Shown: positions 34,405-56,660 of the stretch, piece after piece
Layout of the letters: every line of letters begins with the position of its first letter
Numbering within the stretch: the first letter of the stretch is position 1
Source: Scenedesmus sp. ARA3
Lineage: Eukaryota > Chlorophyta > Chlorophyceae > Sphaeropleales > Scenedesmaceae
Direction: 5' to 3'
Assembly: GCA_004335835.1 (NCBI GenBank)
Contig: RWJK01001956.1
Coordinates: 99,902 to 163,901, forward strand
Length of the DNA stretch: 64,000 nt
Program-made: the position numbers and the translations under genes
Notes under the pieces: model-generated
Databases searched by the model: none
What the model saw: the letters and a program-made list of their open reading frames with translations, nothing else
Told to the model about the DNA's origin: nothing

Positions 34405-36302
34405 GGCCTGTGCGACCGGCTCTCCCGCCCAGGTGCCATGAAGCTCAGTCAGGCGTGTCAAGGATGCCAGCACAGGCAATGCTGCTCGAACAAGCGCCTT
34501 CAGCTGCAGCACTGCCAGCTGCCGCATCTGCTGCAGGGCTGTGAGAAAGGCAGGCCGGCCGCTGTTGAAGCCCTGCAGCAGCAGGGTCGCGATTCGTGTG
34601 TTACGCGGCGGGAACACAGCCCGTTTGCGAGCCAATGACAGGCATTGGGCGACAACTACATCAGCCATCCACTCAACACAGCTTGAGGCTCGGAGCTGCT
34701 TGCACTGTGAGCTAGGTCTTCCGTCTTCCTCACCTGTAAATTTGAAGTGCTGCTGCAGCATGCAAGTCCGTACACACACGCACCACACAGCAAGCCCTGC
34801 ATGCAACACATGCTCAGCTGCTCACAATCAGCAGCTAGTATTGCCACGTGCTGTTTAATCAGCACAGTGTCATGGCAGAGACCAACCCAACCTGAAGTAT
34901 CATCAGTCCCATCAGCAGTGTACACTGCATGCACAGTGCCGCATGCAGGCAGCAAGCACTGATGAGAGAGGATAGTTGCATGTGGGTCCTGGCACCATCT
35001 TAAGCCACAACAGGTGAAACACGTGGTCTGAGGACACAAAGGAGAGTGAGCACCGTAGAACTAGTATAATCACCTCTGGCAGGCGCAGCTCTGTCAGCAG
35101 CGTAAGCTGGCCCAGCACTCCAGAGCTGTAAAACTCTTGATTTTCTAATGTGTGGTGGACCCGCAGCTCCAAGCACCGCAGCGCTGTGCATAACCCGATG
35201 CTGCCAGTCCCTCGCAGGCTTGCTACCGGCAGGGACAGCTGCTGCAGCGCAGTAAGGCGTGACAGCCCTTGGTAGTCTGTTGTGGCGCGTGCGGACAGGC
35301 TGCCACTGATGCTGAGCGACGTCAAGCTGCTGGCCAAACTGCCGCTGCTGCTGCTGCTGTTGGTCAGGCTGCTGCTGTCTGCGCCTGTTAGGCCTGCGAG
35401 GCAGTGCTTCAGGCTGAAGGGGTTCACCAGGCTGGTTTCAAAAGAGACTGCCAGGCACTGCAGCTGGCTGGCGCACCTCAGGACCTGCCAAGGCTTGTTG
35501 CTGCCGCCCCATGTGTCAGCCAGTGATAGTGAAAGCCTGCGCAGGCGTGTCAGCTGCTGCTGCACTCTGGAGAGGAGCGGTGTGACGCAGTGGGATGTGC
35601 TGCTGCCTGTGCTGAATTCAAGCTCTAGGCTGCTGAGAGAGGACAGCCTGTGTACGCAACAGCCAGGGGAGGAGGCGTGCACAGCAGCTGTCAGACGCAA
35701 GCTGTTTGAACTTGGCAACACTGTTAGCATCGTCAGGAACAACACGGGGGAGAAGTGCAGGAATAAGGCATCGCAGAGAGCGCAGTGATGCACAGTGATG
35801 CACGTGACAGCAGCAGCATCAGCATCAATGTAAATGCCCTGCGTTCACGTTCTAGGTGTCTGTTGTACGTCTGCTGCTGCCCATAACTGATTGACAGGCA
35901 ACATGTCACACACCTGGACAAATGGACCAGCTCAGGCTGCAGCTTAGCTGCCAGCTCCTTGCTGTCAATTGTAATCAAGACGCTGCTGCAAGCCGGGAAA
36001 TGCTCTGTCACACGGGCAAGTGTGGCTGAGGGCGAAAAGCACTCTCTGGCTGCTATCTTCAGCGCTGCTGCCTGGCTGTGGCATAGCTGGCGCAGCTGCT
36101 TGCAGGACAAGGCACAGTTGCTGGCAGACCCTTGTACAACGAGCATCGGCAGCAGCAAATCTGCCCACACGCTGTCTTGTAGTGTCTCGATGGCGTGGAG
36201 CAAGCTACAGTTGCTGTTAGCAGCGCGACTGGCTACAGTGCACAGAGCAGCAGCAGCAGCGCTACTGCTGTCATGTCCACCACGCATGTGAGTTGCTGCC
36301 AT
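33303..36302 (-). CDS. F-box-like leucine-rich-repeat protein
   Basis: Four exons join in frame: 35914-36302, 35074-35647, 34264-34752 and 33303-33932, giving 693 aa. Residues about 45-75 (SVWADLLLPMLVVQGSASNC, then ALSCKQLRQLCHSQAAAL) look like an F-box-type helix bundle. Leucine-rich segments follow (LSSLSSLELEF, LTRLRRLSLSLAD, LTALQQLSLPVASL, QLTLLTELRLPE, LKQLQLLVLELPRY). A short acidic insert (PDSDSEEDSDDG) sits near the end. F-box/LRR proteins act as substrate receptors of SCF ubiquitin ligases; here the F-box is weak, so a plain LRR protein is the alternative. Confidence 0.68.
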
Positions 36303-37196
36303 GGTGTGAAACCGTCTCGAATGAATCTGAATTCACACAGATGTCTCTTTGCTATCAATGGCGTGAAATTCAAAACGTTGACACGGACGATCGAGACAGC
36401 TAGCATACGACAGTGGGGCAGAATCAGGCTCTCAGTCTGGCATGCCGATCGCCGGAAATTTTGTGCACAGCTTTAAGGGCAACCGTCGTTCCTGTATGGT
36501 GGTAGCAATGCGGTGTTGGGTGCACGCACTCGGCACAACACAGCATAACAGCACACAGTAGCACCGCAGGTGACAACCCAACTCATTTACACTAGCCAGC
36601 AATGCCCTCGCTGTCCGAGTTCAGGAGCCATGCAGCACTTAATATTTTAGTCAAGATCACTTTGTCCTTGGACCTCTAGCCATATGCATCAAGCCTTCGC
36701 CATCAGAAGCTAGCACGGACCACAGCACACACAGCATTGCGCTTCAGCCCTGTTACACAGCAGGGCCATGCAGTCAGCTGCACCTGACACGATGCATGCA
36801 CAAGTATTATGGCAGGTCATCAGCCAGCAGCGGTGTGCACATTCAAGGCTCAACTATGTTGCACCATGTGCACGCCTCGCTATACATATATGCACACGCG
36901 GTGCTGTCATGCCGCAGAACCTTGCCAGCCATCCCCGTTATGCTTTGGGATGCCTACAATATTGCACAGCAAGCCCAGGGTGCATCCTTCAATGCAAAGG
37001 CACATCATGCTCGGCATAGTTTGCCTATGAAGATTCATACCAGCAGCCGCTCCAGGTTGGCTAGCAACAACAGCTGTGTGAGGCGATCGCCGCCTGCCGT
37101 GCTTCTCATAGACAACACGTGCCTCGGCTAGCAGCGCACGTAACACCCAGGTATATGTGCAGCTCATGCTGTCGTCAGCACCCGCATCTCACCCGC
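36303..37196. other. Intergenic region between MCM4 and the F-box/LRR gene
   Basis: Contains the MCM4 3' flank and the F-box/LRR promoter region. I see no exon or named regulatory element. Confidence 0.4.
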
Positions 37197-48287
<11,091 letters not shown>

Positions 48288-49209
48288 GGCTACTGATGTA
48301 GCTGTTTGATTATCGCCTATGCTTAGCAGTGCGTGCAAGTTATGGCTGGATCACCCGCTCGCAACTTGAACTTGAGCTGCTACTTTTTCAAGGAGCTCGG
48401 CCACAAGAAGACGTGTATCACGATCAAATAAATACGTAAGTTTGCAAATACTGCGATCGCCGAACCTTTGCGATGGAAGCCACGCAAGGAAGCACACAGG
48501 TAAAGTAGTGTGCTGAGTAAGGCTCTCAACAAATCAGCCTACAAGCATCCAAAACAACGTAAAGCAAATGTCAATCAGCGGCCGTGGATGATGGCTGCCA
48601 CGCAAGTTTTGGCGGGACCGCGAAAATGTTTTTGAAACAGGGCTAACACATCACCGCCCGTTTGCCTGGAGGTGCCTGGATAACAGTGCGCAGGTGCTCG
48701 GAAGTGATTTAATAAGGTATTGATAAAGTTATTTTAGCACGGATACGCAACTGGGTGACCTTCGACCTTATGACCTCTGCACTGCAGCTGAGCTGCCAAG
48801 TGGCTGGACTGAACTGTATCAGAGTAGCACTCCTGGGTGGGCTCGTTGTGAAGCACTGCTGGCATTGTCCCAGTGGCTGATCTGAATAAGACATTGCATG
48901 GGATGCAATGTATGGCATGCAACGTGAAGGGCAATGCTAGCTCCTGTGCGATATGTGTTCACTCCAGTCTCATTGCTGCAAGCACTTGGCGGGAAGTCCA
49001 AGCGCTCCTGTCAAACAAGGGTCTTTCTTCCAACCAAGTGTGTTACTCAGTACAGCGTTCCCCAGGTCAGCTATGTAGTAGCAGCGTTTTCACCAGGTCA
49101 GCTATGTACTAGCACATGCAGCATCAGTAAGACAAGTGCCTGCAGGCATTCAGGCATGCAGCAATGAGCTCTCAGCTGCGGCACACCACAGTGTCCTGTC
49201 ACGTGCATA
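48288..49209. other. MCM4 promoter region and 3' flank of the HA-domain gene
   Basis: No exon seen. It contains E2F-like motifs (separate entry) and a GCATGTACTAGC-type region downstream of the HA gene. Confidence 0.45.
48607..48626. promoter_or_regulatory. Paired E2F-like sites upstream of MCM4
   Basis: TTTTGGCGGGACCGCGAAAA contains TTTGGCGGGA on one strand and TTTTCGCGG on the other, both matching the E2F/DP consensus (TTTSSCGS). It lies about 320 bp upstream of the MCM4 ATG. MCM genes are classic E2F targets in plants and animals. A third TTGGCGGGAA occurs at about 48986. Confidence 0.6.
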
Positions 49210-49331
49210 CTACTGTTGATCAAAGCCTTGTGCCTGCCGCTGCACCTGCTGCTGCGCTGCCAGCCACTTCTCCTGCCGTGTCTTCTGGCGTGCTTTCTTC
49301 CCTCTGCAGTTGCGCTGGTAGAACAGCGTGC

Positions 49332-49384
<53 letters not shown>

Positions 49385-49600
49385 ACAACAAGCACCTGCT
49401 CTGACTGCTGGAGCTCTGCACTTGCCTCGGATCTCTGGCAAGCCTGCTGCTGCTGCTGTTGATGCTGCTGCTGCAGCACAGGCGCGGCCACGTGCTGTTC
49501 TTGCTGCATGTGCTGGCTGCTAGTCTGCAAGCTGCTCAGGCGCACGCCCGCTGCTCGATCCTGATGCAGCTGATCCAACACTTGAGGCTGCCACAGAGGA

Positions 49601-49636
<36 letters not shown>

Positions 49637-50832
49637 AACAGCTGCGCTGCCTCTCCCTGCCCTCCGCCCTGCACACTGCTCAGCAGCGCCAGCCGCCGAC
49701 TCACCACCAGCTGCTGCTGCCGCTCAACCTCCCGCTGCTGCTGCCACTCCTGCCGCCGCAGCCACTGCTGCTGCTGCGCAGCAGCCGCATCTGCATGCTT
49801 CCACTTCTTACGCAGCTTGCGCCTCTCGGGCCCATTCAGGGCCTGCAGCTGCGCGGTGCGGTGCACTAGGCGCTTTGGCAGCCGCAGCGTCACCTGCAGC
49901 AGCTGCAGCATGGCCACCTTTTGGCCGCCGAGCTTGCGCTTGGCCAGCAGCCGGCCCTGCTTGCTCAGCCACCTGGGAGGCACCACAGCATGTAAAAGGA
50001 CGAAGTAAATGCACAGTTTCGCACCTTCAAGCGATGCTGAAACAGCATGCGCGTGCAGCATATGATGTGGTGGACAGGCACAGCAGCCAGCGTTTGCTTT
50101 CAGTGCTGGCCAACAACACGGTGTCACAGCACCACAAGGGCCTCTTGCCAATTTCTTAGAGCCATGCAGCAGCAAGCATGTACTAGCGGCTGCTACCCCT
50201 GGCTGGTTTGCAGGCAGCCTACAATACTTGCCTGGCTACTTTGTCGATGCAGCCGACATTAACTGCCCTACACGCACCTCCCAATTGCTGCACAGTCCCC
50301 TTGGCTGCTGCCGCTACTGCTGCCGCTGGCGTTGCGCAGCAGCCTGCCGGTGCCGTGCAGCAGCCTGTAGCGGCGCAGCTGGTGGTACAGGTGGTGCCAG
50401 CGCGCCTCCTGGTCTGGCAGCTCCCACTCAAACTGCAAGCTGTTCAGCCTGCACACAATGCAGCACAGCACAGCAGCTTGTGCAGAGAGTTGACAGTGAA
50501 GATGCAGCGAATGCAATGCTCTGCTGCTGCAGTGGCAGCTCCCACTCAAACTGCAAGCTGTTCAGCATGCACATGGTGCAGCACAGCACAGCAGCACATG
50601 CAGAGTATAAGTAAACACCATACACATTGACGCAAAGGTTTGCTGCTGCTTTTGCTGCTGCTGTTTGTTCAGCGCCAGCCCCAAACCGGGTGCACCTGAG
50701 TGCGCCAATGAAGTCAAACTGTGCACGGCATGTGACACACGAACAGGTACATCTTTGTGTCGAGCATTGATGGCAACAGTGGCCACACACCCGCCCAAAT
50801 GACGTGCTGGTCAATTGCTTCCAAGTTATGTG

Positions 50833-50888
<56 letters not shown>

Positions 50889-51088
50889 GCTCACCGCTCA
50901 ACCTTCCACTGCTCCAGCGCGCCATCCTTGTGCTGCTTGCGCACGTAGCGCACCCATGCGCCTAGCTCAGGCGCATCAAAGCAGAAGCGCGGCACGTGGG
51001 CGCTCAAATGCCGCGCCTTCCACTGCACGAGCTGCCCAACCATCGTCTGAAAGTCCATGCGAGAGGGGCGCAATTTAAGCTGTGGCAA

Positions 51089-51119
<31 letters not shown>

Positions 51120-51508
51120 GTGCCGTGTTGAGCTTGCTGCTGTTGGCTGTGTTGCTGGCCTGGCAGCAGCAGAGTCTCGGCAGACTGGCCCGGCGTGTGT
51201 TCTGGGCTGATACGCATGGCATCCTGAGGAGCATCAGTGCCACGGCTGGCTGCATGCTGTTGTTTGTGTAGAGTTGCTGCTGCTGCTCCTCCTGCTGTTG
51301 CTGCTGGCAGCTGCACAACAGGCGCCTGCAGCGCCTGCTCGAACAGACTTTCCAACGGATCTTCATTATCGTACGAGTATTGTACTGCGGTCCGAGCACG
51401 GCATCGCAGCAGGCGAGGCGCGGCAACAACCCCAGGCGGTCGCAGCTGCTGTGTTCGCGACAATAGAACGTTTGAAGCGTCACTACAACTCAAGCAGTGC
51501 GATTTCAT
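49210..51508 (-). CDS. Helicase-associated (HA) domain protein, probably organelle-targeted
   Basis: Three exons join in frame: 50895-51508, 50278-50448 and 49210-49972, giving 515 aa. The N-terminal 40 residues (VLLSRTQQLRPPGVVAAPRL) look like a transit peptide. Tandem HA repeats follow: FQTMVGQLVQWKARHLSAHV..LGAWVRYVRKQHKDGALEQWKV..LNSLQFEWE, then RWHHLYHQLRRYRLLHGTG..IGRWLSKQGRLLAKRKL. HA repeats occur in bacterial helicases and, in algae, in many helicase-free proteins; the biochemical role is unknown. No helicase motif is present. The C-terminal half is dominated by Gln runs and basic residues (NCRGKKARQKTRQEKW). Confidence 0.78.
49332..49384 (-). repeat. CTG run encoding polyglutamine in the HA protein
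   Basis: Reads as a 17-18 residue Gln tract on the gene strand; further tracts are at 49603-49637 and nearby. Confidence 0.95.
50525..50590 (-). repeat. Exon echo with an inactivated acceptor in the HA gene
   Basis: GGCAGCTCCCACTCAAACTG through CACAGCACAGCAG copies the start of exon 2 and the preceding intron (50415-50478), about 117 bp upstream in transcription. The true acceptor reads GTGCAG; in the copy it reads GTGCAT, so the AG is lost. Confidence 0.92.
50831..50888 (-). repeat. CTG run just inside HA intron 1
   Basis: Reads CAG on the gene strand and begins directly after the exon 1 donor (GTGAGCG). Confidence 0.95.
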
Positions 51509-51977
51509 AGTCCCACAAATGCGTGCAGCTCTCTAGCGCTCCTAGAACAAGCATCAGCAGCAGCAGGGGTGCCTGACACTAAGCTTGAAATGAAGGCTAC
51601 AGCTGTATGCTTGACACCCAGTGTTACAGTGACTGTGAAACGTGTCACAAGCTGATCAACTCCTGGTACCAACCTTCGCACCAGTGTGCTTCACATATAC
51701 ACGCGGAATGTTACTGCAGGGCTTTGCACACAGTCATGCCAACTGCCACAAGTGCCAACTGAACTTCTGAACTCCTCACATGCTCAACTGGTGGGGCACC
51801 AGCATGCAGCTGCAGCACATTGTGCATCGAGCTGGACGCGCGGTAAACGTGACTTGCATGCTAAAAGTCCAAACCCTAGGGTCGCATGCTCGTCGGATGC
51901 CTATGCAGGCTGCCATATGTCAGCCACAAGGATCTCTGACATGGCATCCAAGACAGGCAGTGCATGCCAGACAGCAG

Positions 51978-53070
51978 CCCAAGCCAGCACGCCATGCTCA
52001 TCAGCTGGCCTCACAACCACACGGCCTGCTGAGCAACATGGCAACCATTGTCAAATGATAGCTGTCCAGTGAGCGTGAGTCAGGCTCTGGTCACTATGCA
52101 CACCGTTGAGACCGGCATGAGGCCAAGCAGTCACCTGTGTGGGCACAACATGACACCCTTCCACGTTGTGGCTGCTACCATAAGCTGCTACCATACGCTG
52201 CTCATGTCAAACTTACCATTGGGCACAGAACAGCAGGCAGCCGCAGCCAATGGAAACCAACACATGGTTGTGGGGACTTTGGGAGGGGTGCTGCCAAACT
52301 TGATGCCTCACAAAGGTGACAAGGGTTTCAGCTGCGCTTGGGGCCGATTGGTTGTGCTGGCTGGTTGTTGCGTATGTACAGCACTGTGAGTTGTGCTCAG
52401 ATCTGCTTGGGTTTGGTGGTCTTTGGTTTAACAGTATACGTTACGCCAGCTCTGGGGTACCCCACAGCTGGCGTAATGTTTACTGTTAAGCCCACCAAAC
52501 CCAAGCAGGTGTGAGCACAAACCACAGTGCTGTACATAGGCAACAACAATGGTGGACATGCAATCGTGGACATCACAAACCACAGTGCTGTACATGCACA
52601 TGCCAGCCCATTCAAAGTAGGAGCTGCGGCATAGTGCTGCCAAGCCATGCAAATGCATACGCACGAGTGCGAGGAAATGCACAAAGGCATGCACATCACT
52701 AAGTGCCTGCAAGTAGCCTTGGCACTGCCAGGCACACCCACAACGAGTACCTGGCAATGGCGCTGCATTGGCATAAGTGAAGATGCGGAACTGCCGAGCT
52801 CAAGCCACTGGCAGCCGCAATGATGTCTACCATTAAAGGTCAGCAGTGAATGCCACGCAGCAGCTCAAGCCACTGGCAGCACCACATGCTCATCAACTGG
52901 CGTCACAAACACCCTGGCTGTGACAGCCTGCTGAGCAACATGGCAACCACTGTCATTTATATCCGTCCTCAGGCTCCCGTCACTGTGCACACCATTGACA
53001 GCAGCACAGTGCCAGGCAGTGAACTGTGGGCAAATGACAACGCCCTTCCTAGTTGTGGCTGCTTGGCCAT
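51978..53070. repeat. Pair of diverged direct repeats
   Basis: CTGAGCAACATGGCAACCA, GTCACT.TGCACACC.TTGA and CACCCTTCC/CGCCCTTCC occur in the same order in 51978-52165 and 52875-53060. A shorter related piece (CTCAAGCCACTGGCAGC) occurs at 52799 and 52864. Confidence 0.75.
52371..52542. repeat. Long near-perfect inverted repeat (hairpin)
   Basis: Arms of about 80 bp fold around GGGGTACCCC at 52454-52463. Inner arm TTACGCCAGCTCTGGGG pairs with CCCCACAGCTGGCGTAA, and CTGCTTGGGTTTGGTGG with CCACCAAACCCAAGCAG. The outer ends GTACAGCACTGTG and CACAGTGCTGTAC also pair. There are only a few mismatches and one small bulge. It could be a MITE, a microRNA-type precursor or a fold-back from inverted duplication. 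Confidence 0.9.
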
Positions 53071-53523
53071 GACATGGAAATGGCGCAGCACTGGCATATG
53101 TGAAGATGTGAACCTGTCAAGCCACCTGGAGCATGGTGAGCATGTGATGCAGCAGCTGGACATAGATTGTACAGTAATGTACAGCAGCTGGTCAACAAAC
53201 ATGTTGGTACATGTATGCATGCGCAGTGTGACACATACCACAGACTTGCAGCACGGCAAGTACATTGCAGCTGTCGCACAGCTGTGCTCGGGTGCCATAC
53301 GGTTGTGCCGTACAACAACCAGCAACAGCGCAGCTGGAGCACTTGAGAAACAAGCGCAACTATGTTAGGACTCTGCCACCGCCGATGCTGAAAGTGGTCA
53401 AGATGTAACTATCTTGCGCTCTGCCACGCAACACCTGGCGCATCAACTTGCACACGGGTGTATGCCAAAATATACACCCCCCCCCCCTGAACATCCACCC
53501 GCTGTTCTCTCGCCTTACAAACC

Positions 53524-54755
53524 CTACACTGGCAGCACAGCCGCCCCAGCAGCAGCAGCGCCTGTCCGGACAGGCACTGCTACTGCAGCTGTCCTAGTCA
53601 TACCCGCAGCATCCGTCACCAGCGGTGCCTGCAGCAGCATGTACCCTGCCGGCGTGTTTGCTGCTGCCTGCTGCTGCTCGCGCTGCACTGCCAGCACCGT
53701 GCGTGCCTCCTGGCACAGCGCGCACGGCAGGCACCAGTAGTGCAAGCAGCAGTCGTCGTTGCAGCGCTCGCTGTTGTCGTGTGCCATGTGGCAGCACTGC
53801 CCATTGCTGTCTGTGGGTGGTATGCCAAGCTCCTGCCGCAGCTGCCTGCGCCTGGGGCCGCCCACACACACCGCCCAATACACTGCACACAAAAATACTG
53901 CGAGCCGCACAATGACCGTGTATGGCGCAAACGCTGTGTGGCAGAGACTGACCCTCTCCATGCTGTCCTCGTGTGTGGTGCCTGCTTCTGCTGCTTTGGC
54001 GCATGTGAAGTCGGCTGTCACTTGCAGGATGAAGTAGATGCAGTTGACCACGCCCAGCACCGCCACATACTTCAGGGCTTCAAGCCACAGGGACTTGTGC
54101 AGCACCCTGTGAGAGCTCCAGCTGCAGGGCACAAAACATGCACACAAAGAGAGGTACAAGGTGGCAGTGAGGAGCAGGCGCTCAGCACACCATGCAGGGG
54201 ATAAGCAGGACACAAGGCAGCAGCGCTATAAGCTGCTGCAGACGTTGACCAGCGCAGAAGAGCATGATGTTGGACCGCCTTGCACCGGCTTCGGCACGCG
54301 GTGGCTGTTGCGCATGTAGCACTCGCTGCTGAGCATGCAGCTAGGTGCTGCTGCTTTACCAGGCTGCGACGCTCCCAGCCTCGTGCCCTGCTGAGCTTCA
54401 GCAGTATATAGAGACGCTGTGTACTGCAAATTCATAGTCAAAGAACTACGGGCCGCTGTACAGCAAAACGCAGCTCTGCTGCTCACCCGAAGGAGATGCA
54501 TGGCAGGAAGCTGGTCAGGCAGCATGCAGACCAGTCTCCAGGCAGGCACTGACCCAGGCAGCACAGCCAGTGGCCCCTCCAACTGCGTAATGGTCATAAC
54601 CGCGTTAGCTCAGCTCCAGTTGCTGCGAACTGGCATGGATTCTGGCAGCTCCACCTGTGCTGTATTTGCTGCCATCTGCTTGCCTACCTGCGAGGCTGCT
54701 GCCAGTCCGCGCCCTCAAGATCGGGCTCTAGGACATACTTTGAACCACTGGACAT
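53524..54755 (-). CDS. PLAC8-family Cys-rich membrane protein
   Basis: The first exon at 54688-54755 (MSSGSKYVLEPDLEGADWQQ) joins in phase to 54487-54582, which encodes WRGHWLCCLGQCLPGDWSAC then CLTSFLPCISF. The last exon (within 53524-54213) has membrane segments (LWLEALKYVAVLGVVNCIYF, TVIVRLAVFLCAVYWAVCV) and NDDCCLHYWCLPCALCQEAR. The paired Cys-rich blocks and CCxxxxCxPCALCQEAR are the PLAC8/FW2.2/PCR signature, found in plasma-membrane proteins linked to cell-size control or metal transport. The exon or exons joining 54487 to 54213 are not resolved. The long spacer between Cys blocks is unusual for the family. Confidence 0.75.
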
Positions 54756-56106
54756 CTTCGTGTGATTGTGGCAAGCGCAGAGTGCTGGGAATGCGTGCGA
54801 AGTGTGGGTGCTTTGGGCTCTGTGTACTATGGCACCTTGCAGCGTCTGTAGAGTATGGCTTCCCGTGAACTGATACGAAGATTTACACCGCTTTCCACTT
54901 AGTCTCGGATGACATGCTCTCAGCTGACCTGCCACCGAGCTTCCAATGCAGTGACTTGCAACCGCTTGAACCCGGTGTATCTCGAGATACCAGGACAGTC
55001 ACAGTATCAAGAGTTGCAGTCACACATAACACTTACATGTGTCTGCATTGTGTCCTCGGAGGCATGCAAGCTGCAGCATGTGGTGCCAGCCGTGATCAGG
55101 CTGTATGCTGACCACCATGGCATGCACAACCCTACGGTGCAACATGCTGATGCAGCACGTCATTGCTGACCCAAGCCACCAGTGATCCCCAGCAGCATCT
55201 CAGCTGCTTTTCCATGCATCGTACAGCACACCTCACGTACAAGCAGGCACTGAGGCACACATCACACCCCTGAACACAGGGAATGTGATCCGCCCACGAA
55301 TGTGATGGCGCTCCATCATCATCAGGTCATAGCGTGGCGTGATAGGCCAGCTTCGCAATGCAGCAAATAGCTGTTCTGCAGCTGCTCAAACATGAGCACA
55401 TGCACCAAAGATACCATGAGCACATGCACCAAAGATACCATGGGCACATGCACCAAAGATACCATGAGCACATGCACCAAAGATACCATGAGCACATGCA
55501 CCAAAGATACCGGAAGCCGCAGTGCACCTCTAACGTGGCACAGGGCACTGGGCACCCCCGTGTGAAGAGTTGCAGGATCATGAATGCAGAGGCAGTGCTG
55601 ACATTGCAGCAGGCTGCGCCAAGAAACATGGCCCCATAATGACGCCAAGCAGAACTATCTTCTGACCCAGAGCTGCACATAGACAGGAGGCAACCGCAAA
55701 TGCTGGTGCAACAATGCCTGCACGAGTGACTCCTCCTGTACCACCATGCCCAAGCAACAGCCTAACCCATCAATCACGGCCTGCTCAGCTTCAAGCCAGC
55801 TGTGTCAACCTCTCCTCGACAACCCAACTCACATCCGCTATCCAGCAGATGCAACCCATTTGCTCTCCTGCACGTCCAAACAGAGTCTGCAACAGTTGCA
55901 GCCTGCTTGGATGCCAGTCCCGCTGCAGCAGCCATCTGATCAAGAAGGAAGCGCGACAGGCTCAGCGCCGCACTTCTTGCGGTCCGCGGCATGCCAGCTG
56001 CTGCACGTCCAGCCGATCTTATATCCATGACTCGGCCGCACCTATCGGCTAGTCAGCTGTCCAACACCAGCGCTCTCCAACTCTCAAGCAAAGCATCCCA
56101 ACTGAT
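54756..56106. other. Intergenic region with a 24-bp minisatellite
   Basis: No gene recognised. The only clear structure is the tandem repeat listed next. Confidence 0.5.
55391..55510. repeat. 24-bp minisatellite, five copies
   Basis: The unit CATGAGCACATGCACCAAAG+ATAC repeats five times with a single change (CATGGGC in the third). It would keep an open frame (24 is a multiple of 3), but no coding context is evident. Confidence 0.95.
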
Positions 56107-56623
56107 TTACTTGCGCTCCTGCACCTCCACGCCATTCTTGCCTGCGATGATGCACACGTCCACCATGTCCAGGAACAGGCCGTGGTCCACCACGCCCTCC
56201 AGCGCCAGGATGGCCTTGCTGGCAGCAGCGCTGTCCTTGATGGGCGTCTACGGCAGCAGCAGCAGCAGCAGCAGCATGTCAGCATTATGTCTTTCAAAAC
56301 AGGGGCAAGCAGTACCACCAGACGTGCCCGATCAGCGAGCAAGCCAGCTAGCCAGCCAGCCGATAGCTTACTAAACGAGAGGACACCCTCACCTGCTGAA
56401 TAGCCCAGGCCGCTAACGCGCTAACCGTCCATCCCTGGCACAAAAACTGTACAGCAAGTCGTTGAATGCAGCGCTGCAGCCTGATAACAATACTGCAGCC
56501 GCCTGCGTACCTCGAAGTACAGGTCCACGATGTAGTTGCTGTTGTCGGTCACGTAGGGCTTGTCGCCCTCCATGCGCAGCTTGGCCTGGCAGCCAGCAAC
56601 CTCCGGCAGCGCAGCAAGCCTGC

Positions 56624-56660
<37 letters not shown>

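Larger units (their letters stand above)
51509..53523. other. Intergenic repeats and hairpin, no gene seen
   Basis: Contains a pair of diverged direct repeats and a long inverted repeat, both listed separately. No exon-like sequence with family features. Confidence 0.5.
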
